A stretch of 64,000 bases of DNA from Variovorax paradoxus (GTDB taxonomy: Bacteria > Pseudomonadota > Gammaproteobacteria > Burkholderiales > Burkholderiaceae_C), in assembly GCA_016806145.1 (NCBI GenBank), contig CP063167.1, positions 926,501 through 990,500 on the forward strand. The letters are read 5' to 3'. A program made the position numbers and the translations under genes. The notes under the pieces are model-generated. The model was not told the origin of the DNA and did no database searches. It worked only from the letters and a program-made list of their open reading frames with translations. This document shows, one piece after another, positions 35,814-44,380 of the stretch (positions within the stretch are counted from its first letter, which is position 1; each line of letters begins with the position of its first letter).

Positions 35814-37418
35814 ATGCCGACGGCTGGTATAGCGGGGTACCGGCGGCGGGATCGAACCCGGCTCGTCGCCACCCTGGCTCTGGGAGTGCTCGCCGGTTGC
35901 ACCTCGCTTCCGTTGCCACCGGTGCGTGCCACCAGCCACGCGGTGGCGGACGTGGGTCAGACCACGCTCGGTAAGCTCTCCCGCCAGGGGGCACCCCCGG
36001 CACCGCTCGGTCGGGCCGGTCCGATCTCGAGCTTCCGGCTACTGCCCGATGCGGCCTTCGCCTTCGACGCCCGCATCTCGCTGGCGCGCAACGCTGAGAA
36101 CACGCTCGACGTCCAGTACTACCACATCGCCAACGACGACGTGGGCCTGCTGCTGCTGCGCGAACTGCGCGACGCGTCCGAACGCGGCGTGCGGGTGAGG
36201 CTGCTGGTGGACGACCTCTACACGGCCGGGGAGGACGAGCTATTCGCCACGCTAGACGCGTTCCCGACCGTGGAGGTGCGCCTGTTCAACCCACTGCCCT
36301 CGCGCGCGGGCTCGCTGGAGGCCCGGCTGCTGATGTCGCTGCCCGACTTCCGCCGCATCAACCACCGCATGCACAACAAGATGCTGCTGGCCGACAACAG
36401 CTTCGCGGTGACCGGCGGGCGCAACATCGCCAACGAGTACTTCATGCGCAGCACCGCGGCCAACTTCATCGACATGGACGTGGTGAGCAACGGGCCAGTG
36501 GTGCGCGAGATGTCGGTCGCGTTCGACCGCTACTGGAACAGCGAGCATGCGTGGACGATCCGTCACATCGTGCCCACGCGGCTAGCGCCGGAAGCGGCCC
36601 AGGCGCGCTTCAACGAACTGGCGCGGCGGGCGCGGCCCGACGTGCCGATCCAGCCGCGCGACTCGCTGGGCCAGGTCCCGGTGGGGCAGGAATTCGCGAC
36701 AGGGAAGGTTCGGCGCTATTGGGCACCGGCGCGCTTCTACGCCGACGACCCGGACAAGATCGAGCGCAATGCACAGGCTGCCTTTGCAGGAAGCGTCTCC
36801 GAGCATGCGCTCGCTGCATTCGGCAGCGCACGCAGAACTGCACGCATCTACTCGCCCTATTTCATTCCCGGTCCGAAGGGCATGCAGATGCTTTGGGCAA
36901 ACCGCATGCGCGGCGTAGAAACGGAGGTAGTCACCAATTCCCTGGGCGCCACCGATGAACCCCTTGCGTATGCTGGCTACGAGCGATACCGGGCGGAGAT
37001 GCTTCGAGCGGGGGTAATCATCCACGAGATCGCACCCGATTACACCGCGCGCTCGGGTCACTTCGGCAACTTCGGAAAGACCATCAGCCGACTGCATGGC
37101 AAGGTTGCTTTCATCGACGACGAGCGCATCTTCATCGGCTCGATGAACCTGGACCATCGGTCTGCGACGTTGAACACCGAAGCGGGACTGCTGATCGAAA
37201 GCCGCGATCTCATGGCGGACTACCTCTCGGTTCTGTCAGCCAAGCGTGCCCATCCAGGATACCGCCTGCAACTCGCGCCTGATGGCCGACGTACGCAATG
37301 GGTCGAACTCGACGAGAGAGGCGCGAACGTCGTGCACGAGGACATTCCGGGCGAGTTCCTGTGGCTGCGGCTGAAGAACTGGCTGCTGCTACCGCTGGTG
37401 GGCGAAGAGTTGCTCTAG
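35814..37418 (+). CDS. Phospholipase D-family lipoprotein (cardiolipin synthase C-like)
   Basis: 534 residues. A lipobox (GVLAGC, Cys29) follows a short hydrophobic signal, so it is probably a periplasm-facing lipoprotein. Two HKD motifs are complete: HNKMLLAD (H187, K189, D194) and LHGKVAFIDD near residue 425, each followed by the Gly/Ser-rich GGRN and GSMN elements. The ClsC/YmdC group joins phosphatidylethanolamine and phosphatidylglycerol to make cardiolipin. It starts 21 bases after the NmrA-like gene, so it is likely the third gene of the ECF41-controlled operon. A start further downstream is possible because the ribosome site is poor. Confidence 0.87.
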   Translation: MPTAGIAGYRRRDRTRLVATLALGVLAGCTSLPLPPVRATSHAVADVGQTTLGKLSRQGAPPAPLGRAGPISSFRLLPDAAFAFDARISLARNAENTLDVQYYHIANDDVGLLLLRELRDASERGVRVRLLVDDLYTAGEDELFATLDAFPTVEVRLFNPLPSRAGSLEARLLMSLPDFRRINHRMHNKMLLADNSFAVTGGRNIANEYFMRSTAANFIDMDVVSNGPVVREMSVAFDRYWNSEHAWTIRHIVPTRLAPEAAQARFNELARRARPDVPIQPRDSLGQVPVGQEFATGKVRRYWAPARFYADDPDKIERNAQAAFAGSVSEHALAAFGSARRTARIYSPYFIPGPKGMQMLWANRMRGVETEVVTNSLGATDEPLAYAGYERYRAEMLRAGVIIHEIAPDYTARSGHFGNFGKTISRLHGKVAFIDDERIFIGSMNLDHRSATLNTEAGLLIESRDLMADYLSVLSAKRAHPGYRLQLAPDGRRTQWVELDERGANVVHEDIPGEFLWLRLKNWLLLPLVGEELL

Positions 37419-37658
37419 CGACACCTTACGACGCTCCGGCAGAGAAGGGGGCCTACATGTAGCGCCAGGACCCCGCGGCTGAATGAGAGGAAGGTATCTA
37501 TTTCGAGCGATGACCAACGAACACGCGCCAACGAAGATCGATGCAGACGGGATTCAGCCCTAGGTACCTCCATCAGCGGCCTTCGCCTTGCATCCGTCGC
37601 TTCGCCTTCGCGCTACGCGCGCGGTACCAATGTCCAGCGCAACCCCGACCCACCTTCA

Positions 37659-38426
37659 GTGATGACACGTCCAGCCGACCACGCCCCCCAGACGAGACAC
37701 CACGCCCGCGTCCTCGCGAGCGACCATACACCAGCCCGCCCAGCCGCTCCTGCCTTCGCACCCGGGCACATGACTGGCTGTCCTGCGCAGTCGGTCGGGC
37801 CGCGAGACGCCGCGCCGGCCGCACCTGCCAAGTCATCGAAGCCACGGACATTCTGCCGGTTGGGCAGGCCATGGCTGGAACTGGCTGTCCTTGCTTTGAC
37901 GGCCTGCATGACCGTCGCAAGTCCCTCGGCTTGGGCAAACGGCGACAGGCAATGGGGCGGCTATGTCGAGGCGGGCCAGACACTGCACGGTGGTGACAAC
38001 ACCAACGTCGCAGCTGCAGGTGCACTGGTTCCCTGGTCACCTATGGCGCGGCTGCGCGAGGGTCCGCTGTCATTCAACTGGGACCTGTTCGTCAGCCAGT
38101 GGCGTGCCCCAGCAATGGAGGGTCACCGCAGCTTTTCTCAGCTCGGTGCGATCGCTACCTTACGCTATCGCTTCAGCGACGGCGCCTCCCGCTGGTTCGC
38201 CGAGGCAGGCATCGGTGCCACCATGATGGATCGGGTCTACCGAACACCAACGCGCGAGTTCAGCACCACCTTCCAGTTCACTGAGGTCCTCGGGATGGGC
38301 TACAGCTTCGGCGCACGCCAGGAGCACGAGTTGTCTCTTCGCTTGCAGCACTTCTCCAACGCAGGGATCAAGAAGCCCAACCCGGGCGAGAATTTCGTTC
38401 GCTTGCGATACGCCTATCGGTTCTGA
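37659..38426 (+). CDS. pagL: PagL-like lipid A 3-O-deacylase
   Basis: Up to 255 residues, but the first 65 are proline-rich and atypical; the signal peptide core is LELAVLALTACMTVASPSAW (residues about 73-92), so the true start may be ATG 37770 or TTG 37860. The mature part is an outer-membrane beta barrel. The PagL active-site signature is intact at the C-terminus: QHFSNAGIKKPNPGENF, giving the His-Ser pair and Glu. The last residue is Phe, as for outer-membrane barrels. PagL removes the 3-position acyl chain of lipid A. It follows the phospholipase D gene after 240 bases; whether it shares that promoter is unclear. Confidence 0.85.
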   Translation: MMTRPADHAPQTRHHARVLASDHTPARPAAPAFAPGHMTGCPAQSVGPRDAAPAAPAKSSKPRTFCRLGRPWLELAVLALTACMTVASPSAWANGDRQWGGYVEAGQTLHGGDNTNVAAAGALVPWSPMARLREGPLSFNWDLFVSQWRAPAMEGHRSFSQLGAIATLRYRFSDGASRWFAEAGIGATMMDRVYRTPTREFSTTFQFTEVLGMGYSFGARQEHELSLRLQHFSNAGIKKPNPGENFVRLRYAYRF

Positions 38427-38959
38427 GACGCCCCGCCGGGCTCGAACGGCGGCAGCCCTTGATCGAAGGCTCAATGCCCTCAGCGCATCGGCGTGGGTTC
38501 GCCCTACGACGGTGATTTGGGCCAGGGGCCTCACCTTGGGCTGCGCGATCCGCAGGTAGTCGAGCGAGTCGAAAACGATCGAGCGATCCAGGCGCCCCGC
38601 ATTGAATACGATCTCCTCGTTGGTCGCAACAAGCAATGGATCGACGAAAAGTTCGACCGCCTCAGTTACGGCGAGCGCAACCCCGACGAGGCCCACGGCC
38701 TCGGCGACCCGGCGATACTCGAGGCGACGATCGCCCGGCAGCACGGACAGCACGTACTTCTGTGCGTCGCGCTGCTGCGGCAGAGCGTGGCCTTGGCGCT
38801 CTGCTGTGAAAGTCTGCCTCGGATCGCTGCGACGGCGCCGGACTGGCCCGCCGCAGCATGCTCGACCATCCGGAATCTCGCGCCGGGGGTTTGCAGGCGC
38901 GCCTAAAGATATTCGAAGATCGACGGGAGATCCGTCACTTCGGCGCGCCTGGTTCGCTT
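38427..38959. other. Coding-looking remnant, unassigned
   Basis: Minus-strand frame through this region stays open to 38160 and reads protein-like between about 38480 and 38760 (VELFVDPLLVATNEEIVFNA, AQITVVGRTHADALRALSLR). The last piece faintly recalls the OmpA C-terminal VVGHTD block, but the frame breaks on both sides and I cannot name the gene. It probably is debris next to the broken binding-protein gene. Confidence 0.25.
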
Positions 38960-38984
38960 CGGCCGGCGCATCGCTGGGCCTTGC

Positions 38985-39122
38985 GATTACGCGCTTGAGC
39001 GTTGCATTCATCGGAAGGCCGACGCTGGTACCGCGCGGCGGGATCGGCAGCAAGAACCATTTGTCGTAGAGCACATGGACTCGCCGCGCTTCATCATCGA
39101 CGCAATCTACTTGCCAAGGACC
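38985..39122 (-). pseudogene. Amino-acid ABC transporter binding protein, C-terminal remnant
   Basis: Minus-strand readings after the IS66 insertion give IASMMKRGES, then (after a shift) LYDKWFLLPIPPRGTSVGLP and MNATLKRVIARPSDAPAE. This is the usual C-terminus of GltI-type glutamate/aspartate binding proteins. It continues from the piece at 42240-42375 on the other side of IS66. A stop, TAG, and two frameshifts break it. Confidence 0.75.
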
Positions 39123-39148
39123 GTGAGCGTCCAGTCATCCCATCTTGA
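39123..39148 (+). repeat. IS66 left inverted repeat
   Basis: Begins GTGAGCGTCCAGTCATCCCA and ends TCTTGA; exact reverse complement of 42214-42239. The CAAGGACC duplication lies immediately outside. Confidence 0.95.
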
Positions 39149-39200
39149 GTTTCGGAAAGAGGTATAGGAGTCTCGAATCCACTTAACTCTAGGTGGATTC

Positions 39201-39605
39201 GTGAACACTATGCCTGCAGCTTTTGAGGGGGGCCGCCGTCGGCGCCGCCACAGCGAAGAGTTCAAGGCGGATGCGGTGGCTGCCTGCATGCAGCCTGGCA
39301 TGTCGATGGCCGCAGTGGCGATGGCCCATGGCATCAACGCCAATCTGCTCCGGCGATGGGTGCACGAGGCGGAGATGAAGCCAGCGAGCGACGCCGTGCG
39401 CGCGCAGGTCGATGATGGAGCCAAGGCGCAAGAGCCCAAGACCGTCTTCGTCCCGGTTAGCTTACCGACGTCGGCACCGACGCCATCTGCGCAGGCCCCA
39501 GACATTCGCATCGAACTGCGACGTGGACCGACGACGGTCACGGTGACCTGGCCGGGCGGCGCGGCCAGCGAGTGCGCGGCCTGGATGCGCGAGTTGCTTC
39601 GATGA
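39201..39605 (+). CDS. tnpA: IS66 TnpA (orf1)
   Basis: 134 residues from GTG 39201 with AGGTGG just upstream; ATG 39210 is an alternative. A Tnp_1-type helix-turn-helix is at residues about 15-55 (RRHSEEFKADAVAACMQPGM, then HGINANLLRRWVHEAE), followed by a proline-rich linker and a small C-terminal domain (IRIELRRGPTTVTVTWPG). It is the DNA-binding accessory protein required for IS66 transposition. Stop and next start overlap (ATGA), coupling it to TnpB. Confidence 0.92.
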   Translation: MNTMPAAFEGGRRRRRHSEEFKADAVAACMQPGMSMAAVAMAHGINANLLRRWVHEAEMKPASDAVRAQVDDGAKAQEPKTVFVPVSLPTSAPTPSAQAPDIRIELRRGPTTVTVTWPGGAASECAAWMRELLR

Positions 39606-39940
39606 TCCGCATCGACGCGATGTGGCTGGCGGCCGAACCCATCGATATGCGCGCTGGCGCCGAGCGCCTGTTGGCGCGCGTCGTGCAAGTCTTCGGCGCA
39701 GCGCAGGCGCACCATGGCTATCTGTTCGCGAACGCCCGCGGCACGCGCGTCAAGCTGCTGGTGCACGACGGCTTCGGCGTGTGGTGCGCGGCGCGCCGGC
39801 TCAACGCGGGGCGCTTCGTCTGGCCGGGCACGAGCGACGCAGCGCCCTTGCTGTCGCTCACACCTGCGCAGTTCGATGCCTTGGTCCTGGGCCTGCCGTG
39901 GCAGCGTCTGCCCGAACTGAGCGCCATCACGCGGGCCTGA
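39602..39940 (+). CDS. tnpB: IS66 TnpB (orf2)
   Basis: 112 residues, ATG overlapping the TnpA stop. It shows the canonical IS66 Orf2 sequence: WLAAEPIDMRAGAERLLARV, LFANARGTRVKLLVHDGFGV, RRLNAGRFVWP. TnpB is an accessory protein of unknown biochemical role needed for IS66 movement. It is of normal length and intact. Confidence 0.93.
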   Translation: MIRIDAMWLAAEPIDMRAGAERLLARVVQVFGAAQAHHGYLFANARGTRVKLLVHDGFGVWCAARRLNAGRFVWPGTSDAAPLLSLTPAQFDALVLGLPWQRLPELSAITRA

Positions 39941-40015
39941 GGGCTTAACGCCCAGGCCGCGTGCCCCGCGTTGACAGTGCATGTGCCGATGGCTCCATCG
40001 GCACGCTCTGGCACC

Positions 40016-41698
40016 ATGCACAGCATGCTTGGCGCGCGCGCTCTTCCTTCTGCGATTCCATCCGAGCTGTCCGCAGAGACAGCCGCGCTGATTGCCCAGC
40101 TACGCCAGCGCCTGCAAGACCAGGACAAGCAGCTTGCCGAGCGCGACGCGCTGCTACAGCGCAAGGACCGTGAGATCGCGCTGCGCGAGGCCAAGATCGA
40201 GAAGATCACCTTCGAGCTGGCCAGGCTCAAGCGCTGGAAGTTCGGCGCCAAGTCCGAGGCCATGAATGCCGAGCAGCGCCGCCTGTTCGAGGAGACGCTG
40301 GCCGAGGACGAGGCGGGCCTGCGTGAGCAGCTCGAGCGGCTGCGGCGTGAAGCCGCCACGGCCGCAGCCGGCGCAGCTGCCTCGGACACGGCGACCAAGG
40401 CGCCCCCGCGCCGGCCGCGCCGCAACCCGTTCCCCGATCACTTGCGCCGTGTGGAACACCACCATGAGCCCGAGCGCACCGACTGCCTGGAGCCCGGCTG
40501 CGGGCGCCCAATGACGCGCATCGGCCAGGAGGTCAGCGAGCGCCTGGACATCGTGCCTGCCGAGTTCTTCGTACATCGCCACATCTACGGCAAGTGGGCC
40601 TGCCGCTGCTGCCAGGTGCTGCGCCAGGCGCCCAGCGTGGCAGAGGTCATCGAAGGCGGTATCGCTGCCAGTGGCTTCGTCGCACACACGCTGATCAGTC
40701 GCTTCGTGGACCACATGCCCTACTACCGGCAAGCGACCATCAACGCCCGCAGCGGCGTGCACACACCGCGCTCCACGCTGGCATCCATCACCGGCCAGGC
40801 CGGTGCGGCGCTGGAGCCGCTGCACGAGGCGCACAGGCGCTTCATCCTCAGCTGTGCAGTGCTGCACGCCGATGAGACCCCAGTGGCCCTGCTGGACCCG
40901 GGTGCGGGCAAGACGCGCCGAGCCTACATCTGGGCCTACGCCAGAAGCTGGCACGACAAGGTGCCTGGTGTGATCTACCAGTTCTGCCCGGGACGCGGAG
41001 CGCAGTACCCGTTGGAATTCCTGGGAGGCCAGGATCGATACGGCAAGCGATGGTCGGGCACGTTGCTGACCGACCGCTACAGCGCCTACGAGACTGTGGT
41101 CGATCCGCGGCTGTATCCGGACCGCTTGGGCGCAGCCTGCGCCGCGCACGCGCGCCGCAACTTCGAAGAGCTGACGCACGACGGCACCAGCGTGGTGGGC
41201 CTGGAGGCGGTGCGTCGCTTCGCGCGCATCTACGGGGTCGAGGCACAGCTCAAAGAGCTCAGCGATGACGAGCGCCGGGCGCAGCGCCAGCGGCTTGCCA
41301 AGCCGCTGTGGGAAGAGCTCAAACACTGGCTACAACTGGAGCGCCGGCTGGTAGCCGACGGCGGCCCGACGGCCAAGGCCATCGACTACGCGCTGGGGCA
41401 TTGGGCCGCGCTGACGCGGCACTTGGACGACGGCGCGGTCGCCATCGACAACAACCACCTGGAGCGCCAAATCAAGCCGTGGGCGATGGGACGCAAGGCA
41501 TGGATGTTCGTGGGCAGCGAACTGGCTGGCCAGCGCGCGGCCATCGTGATGAGCCTGGTGCAGTCGGCGCGCATGAACGGGCGCGATCCCTGGGCCTACC
41601 TGCGCGACGTGCTGCAGCGCCTGCCGACGCAGCGCAGCAGTCGGATCGAGGAACTGCTGCCACACCGATGGCAGCCAGAATCCAGCGCGGCACCATGA
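40016..41698 (+). CDS. tnpC: IS66 TnpC transposase
   Basis: 560 residues from ATG 40016 (TTG 39971 possible). Order: coiled-coil (residues about 20-75, LIAQLRQRLQDQDKQLAERD), zinc-binding segment with CLEPGCG and CRCC, then the DDE catalytic core with Asp in LHADETPV, Asp in LLTDRYSAY and Glu in DNNHLERQIKP. The C-terminal tail (DPWAYLRDVLQRLP, IEELLPHRW) is complete. All catalytic residues are present, so it should be functional. Its stop overlaps the passenger gene start. Confidence 0.94.
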   Translation: MHSMLGARALPSAIPSELSAETAALIAQLRQRLQDQDKQLAERDALLQRKDREIALREAKIEKITFELARLKRWKFGAKSEAMNAEQRRLFEETLAEDEAGLREQLERLRREAATAAAGAAASDTATKAPPRRPRRNPFPDHLRRVEHHHEPERTDCLEPGCGRPMTRIGQEVSERLDIVPAEFFVHRHIYGKWACRCCQVLRQAPSVAEVIEGGIAASGFVAHTLISRFVDHMPYYRQATINARSGVHTPRSTLASITGQAGAALEPLHEAHRRFILSCAVLHADETPVALLDPGAGKTRRAYIWAYARSWHDKVPGVIYQFCPGRGAQYPLEFLGGQDRYGKRWSGTLLTDRYSAYETVVDPRLYPDRLGAACAAHARRNFEELTHDGTSVVGLEAVRRFARIYGVEAQLKELSDDERRAQRQRLAKPLWEELKHWLQLERRLVADGGPTAKAIDYALGHWAALTRHLDDGAVAIDNNHLERQIKPWAMGRKAWMFVGSELAGQRAAIVMSLVQSARMNGRDPWAYLRDVLQRLPTQRSSRIEELLPHRWQPESSAAP

Positions 41699-42198
41699 CC
41701 TTGCTCACACAGGCTGTGATGGTTCGGGCGAACATCGACGTCGACCGCATGAGCGCGCAGCAGAGGGTTGAGCTGGCTGACGAAATCTACGTCCAGCAAC
41801 CGAACCTGCTGGCCTCCATCCTCGTGTTGCCTCGCTACGGAGTCGACATGCTGCAGCTTGAGGTCCCGATCTATGTTCTGCTGGTCGCCTTCCAGGCCAT
41901 GAAGCACTGCGGGCACGCCTTGCCGACAATCTCTGAAGACGTCCAGGAAACCTGTTTGCAGCGGCTGACTGCGACGATGAGGTTCACCGAGGGCGTGCCG
42001 CCAGACCTCGTCGAGCAGATGATCACGAAGTCCTGCGTCGAACACCCCGAGCGCTACCTGCTGGCGTTCGTGTACGGCTACCTCAGCGAGCACGACCTGC
42101 TGGCCGTGAGAACCGACGCCGAGAAATACCTGCTGCTGGCCTGCCTCAATCTCGTGCAGTGCGTTGCCTACGTCGGAGCGCAGCTACAGTCCAAGTGA
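41695..42198 (+). CDS. IS66 passenger gene, unknown function
   Basis: 167 residues, ATG 41695 overlapping the TnpC stop (ATGA), so it is translated with the transposase. It lies wholly inside the inverted repeats, ending 15 bases before the right repeat. The protein is helical and soluble (MSAQQRVELADEIYVQQPNL, LVEQMITKSCVEHPERYLLA) with no transmembrane segment or known motif. Some IS66 elements of Proteobacteria carry a fourth gene at this place, but its function is not established. A role in regulating transposition is inference only. Confidence 0.8.
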   Translation: MTLLTQAVMVRANIDVDRMSAQQRVELADEIYVQQPNLLASILVLPRYGVDMLQLEVPIYVLLVAFQAMKHCGHALPTISEDVQETCLQRLTATMRFTEGVPPDLVEQMITKSCVEHPERYLLAFVYGYLSEHDLLAVRTDAEKYLLLACLNLVQCVAYVGAQLQSK

Positions 42199-42213
42199 CA
42201 CGCGTGCGGCCGG

Positions 42214-42239
42214 TCAAGATGGGATGACTGGACGCTCAC
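42214..42239 (-). repeat. IS66 right inverted repeat
   Basis: Reads TCAAGATGGGATGACTGGAC then GCTCAC; exact reverse complement of the left repeat. The second copy of CAAGGACC follows at 42240-42247. Confidence 0.95.
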
Positions 42240-42375
42240 CAAGGACCTGCTTAAAGGGTGCGTCGTTCTTGCGCAGATGATGGCAATCGGCTCGACCGAC
42301 AGTAACTCGCCCAGGAGTTGGAAGAACTTCGGGTCCTTCGTTAGAGATGAGGCCGGTCGATCGCGCAAGGCATTG
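42240..42375 (-). pseudogene. Amino-acid ABC transporter binding protein, upstream remnant
   Basis: Minus-strand reading: SSLTKDPKFFQLLGELLSVE, PIAI, then after a one-base shift LRKNDAPFKQVLGK and a TAG stop at the IS66 junction. This is the GltI-type segment preceding the tail found at 38985-39122. The gene body before it (further right) is lost; the hydroxyquinol dioxygenase gene begins at once. The frameshift is independent of the IS insertion. Confidence 0.72.
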
Positions 42376-42382
42376 CGCTCTT

Positions 42383-43267
42383 TCACGCGACTATGTCCTG
42401 CATCGTGCTCCAGTTCGCTGACCGGCTCTCGCGGACACGCCCTTCGGGATTGAGGACAAGGTCGAAGTCGATCGCATAGCCCCCGTCTGGCTGAACCACC
42501 CAGTCCCCGACCAGCGATTCGCGCACGCCAAACACGGCGTCCGAATCCAGGTAAGGGTCGCCACGCCGGAACACATGGGTGACCAGGGTCTCGTAGCCCG
42601 CAGCCTGGACCCGGAAATGCAGATGGGCGGGACGCCACGGATGACGCGCGGTGGCCCGCAACATCTCCCCCACTGGCCCATCCACGGGAATGGGATAGGC
42701 AACGGCTGCGACTGTGCGAAAGTGAAATCGACCTTGCGAATCGCTGCGCAGCACGCCCCGGTTCTGCGGCCCATCCAGCCCTTCGTACTGGACGTCGTAA
42801 TGCCCGGTGGCATCGGCCTGCCACACGTCGAGGACCGCGTTCGGCACGAGTTCACCATCTACCCCGCGCACCGTGCCACTGACCTCGCAAGGGTCGCCCG
42901 CGGCACCGTTGGCAATGTCGGCCCCGTTGTCGTAGCGCGGCGCACCCTCGACATGAAACGGACCGAACACCGTCGCTTCTGTACATCCAAGCGGCTTGTC
43001 GTGGTTCATGGCCACCGTCAGCATCGACAGGCCCAGGGTGTCGCTCAGTAATATAAATTCCTGGCGCTTGTCGTCGCACATCTGGCCAGTCCTCGTAAGG
43101 AACTCGATGCCCTTCGTCCACTCGGCTTCGGTCAACTCGACCTCCCGGGCAAACGCATGTAGGTGTTCGACCAGTCGCGTCAGCACCAGTTTCAGGCGAG
43201 GATCCGGCGTATCGGCCAGACGGTCGATGACGGCAGCGGTGATGGAATGCTGATTAACGTCGCGCAT
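42383..43267 (-). CDS. Hydroxyquinol 1,2-dioxygenase (intradiol)
   Basis: 294 residues. N-terminal helical linker domain (residues 1-95), then the intradiol beta-sandwich. The Fe(III) ligands are Y157 (GHYDVQ), Y191 (YPIPVDGPVG), H215 and H217 (PAHLHF), a pattern and length close to hydroxyquinol 1,2-dioxygenases. The enzyme opens 1,2,4-trihydroxybenzene to maleylacetate. AAGGAG lies before the ATG. The maleylacetate reductase gene directly upstream on the same strand supports hydroxyquinol rather than catechol as substrate. Confidence 0.9.
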   Translation of the reverse strand: MRDVNQHSITAAVIDRLADTPDPRLKLVLTRLVEHLHAFAREVELTEAEWTKGIEFLTRTGQMCDDKRQEFILLSDTLGLSMLTVAMNHDKPLGCTEATVFGPFHVEGAPRYDNGADIANGAAGDPCEVSGTVRGVDGELVPNAVLDVWQADATGHYDVQYEGLDGPQNRGVLRSDSQGRFHFRTVAAVAYPIPVDGPVGEMLRATARHPWRPAHLHFRVQAAGYETLVTHVFRRGDPYLDSDAVFGVRESLVGDWVVQPDGGYAIDFDLVLNPEGRVRESRSANWSTMQDIVA

Positions 43268-43300
43268 GGTGTCTCCTTGGATCAGTTGAGTGTGGGCCGA

Positions 43301-44380
43301 CTACTGGCTCGATGGCATGGCTGCTGGCCGAACGCCGTCGAAGGCGTCCTGGAGCAACCCGCGTATGGCACGCGCCTCGAGCTTGCGGGGATTCGGGTAT
43401 GGCGTGCTCATCGCCAGGTCGCACGCGACGTCCAGATCGGCCTCTCGCATGCCGATGTCCTTGAGGGCCAATGGAGCACCAACGCGTCTGACGAGCTCGT
43501 AGACACCCTGCGCCGCATCCTTCGCGCCGAGTGCCGAGGCGATTGGCATCATTGCCTCAGGGACCGCGGATGCGTTGTAAGCCAGGGCGTGCGGCAGCAC
43601 GATCGCGTGCGTCTGCGCATGCGGCAGGTTGAAGCTGCCTCCAAGGGTATGGCACAGCTTGTGATGCAAGGACATCGTCACGCTGCCGAGCACGGTGCCG
43701 CAAAGCCAGGCACCGTACAACGCCTCGGCACGCCCTGAGGTCGAGCCCTCGCGGCTGTCTCGGAGCAGGGGAAGCGCGGCGCCCATCGCTCGGATACCCT
43801 CCTGGGCCAACAAGGAGATGACAGGACTCCCATCCCGGGCGTACAGACTCTCGGCCGCATGTGCGATGGCATTCAAGCCACTGGACACGCTCAGATCCAG
43901 CGGCAGCGATTGCGTCAGATCCACGTCGTAGATGACGGTCCGCGGCCGCACGCGCGGGTCGAGCCCGGTGCGCTTGATGCCGGCCTCCGTCAGTCCGAAG
44001 ATGCTGGTCATCTCGGATCCCGAGTAGGTCGTGGGAACCGCCAGAATGGGCAAGCTGGTCTCCAACCCGATGGCCTTGCCAAGCCCGATGGTCGAGCCGC
44101 CACCGAACGCCACGGCGCAATCGGAACCAAGGTCGCCCGCCGCCATCCGAGCTTCCCGTGCCACCTCGACGGGCACATGCATCGCCGCCCCGGCGAATAC
44201 GCCTGCACAACGTGTGCCGAGCGCCTCGGCCAGGCGTTGCACGGGCTCCTTCTGACCGTCCGTGCACAGCAACAAGGCTCGGCTCGCACCCATCGCGTCG
44301 ATCTCGTCGCCGATTCTTGCAGCCGTGCCGCTGCCGAAGATGACACGCTGGGCGTGGTTCGTGTGGATGAACTCTTTCAT
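43301..44380 (-). CDS. Maleylacetate reductase
   Basis: 359 residues, iron-containing alcohol dehydrogenase (group III) fold adapted to maleylacetate. Visible are the nucleotide segment AFGGGSTIGLGKAIGLETSL, PILAVPTTYSGSEMTSIFGL, and the His region AIAHAAESLYARDGSP with MSLHHKLCHTLGGSF. It reduces maleylacetate to 3-oxoadipate with NAD(P)H. The ATG overlaps the stop of the FAD-synthetase-like gene (4 bases) and the dioxygenase follows after 33 bases, so all three are one operon. The family is well conserved and the call is firm. Confidence 0.92.
   Translation of the reverse strand: MKEFIHTNHAQRVIFGSGTAARIGDEIDAMGASRALLLCTDGQKEPVQRLAEALGTRCAGVFAGAAMHVPVEVAREARMAAGDLGSDCAVAFGGGSTIGLGKAIGLETSLPILAVPTTYSGSEMTSIFGLTEAGIKRTGLDPRVRPRTVIYDVDLTQSLPLDLSVSSGLNAIAHAAESLYARDGSPVISLLAQEGIRAMGAALPLLRDSREGSTSGRAEALYGAWLCGTVLGSVTMSLHHKLCHTLGGSFNLPHAQTHAIVLPHALAYNASAVPEAMMPIASALGAKDAAQGVYELVRRVGAPLALKDIGMREADLDVACDLAMSTPYPNPRKLEARAIRGLLQDAFDGVRPAAMPSSQ

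Larger units (their letters stand above)
39123..42239 (+). mobile_element. Complete IS66-family insertion sequence with passenger gene
   Basis: 3,117-bp element bounded by perfect 26-bp inverted repeats (39123-39148 and 42214-42239) and flanked by an 8-bp direct duplication CAAGGACC (39115-39122 and 42240-42247), the target-site length known for IS66. It carries tnpA, tnpB and tnpC in coupled order plus a fourth gene. All frames are open, so it may be active, and the perfect duplication indicates a recent insertion. Confidence 0.95.

Noticed and set aside
40154..41326. Open frame of 390 codons antisense to tnpC
   Set aside because: No motif, and the plus-strand frame holds complete IS66 transposase blocks.
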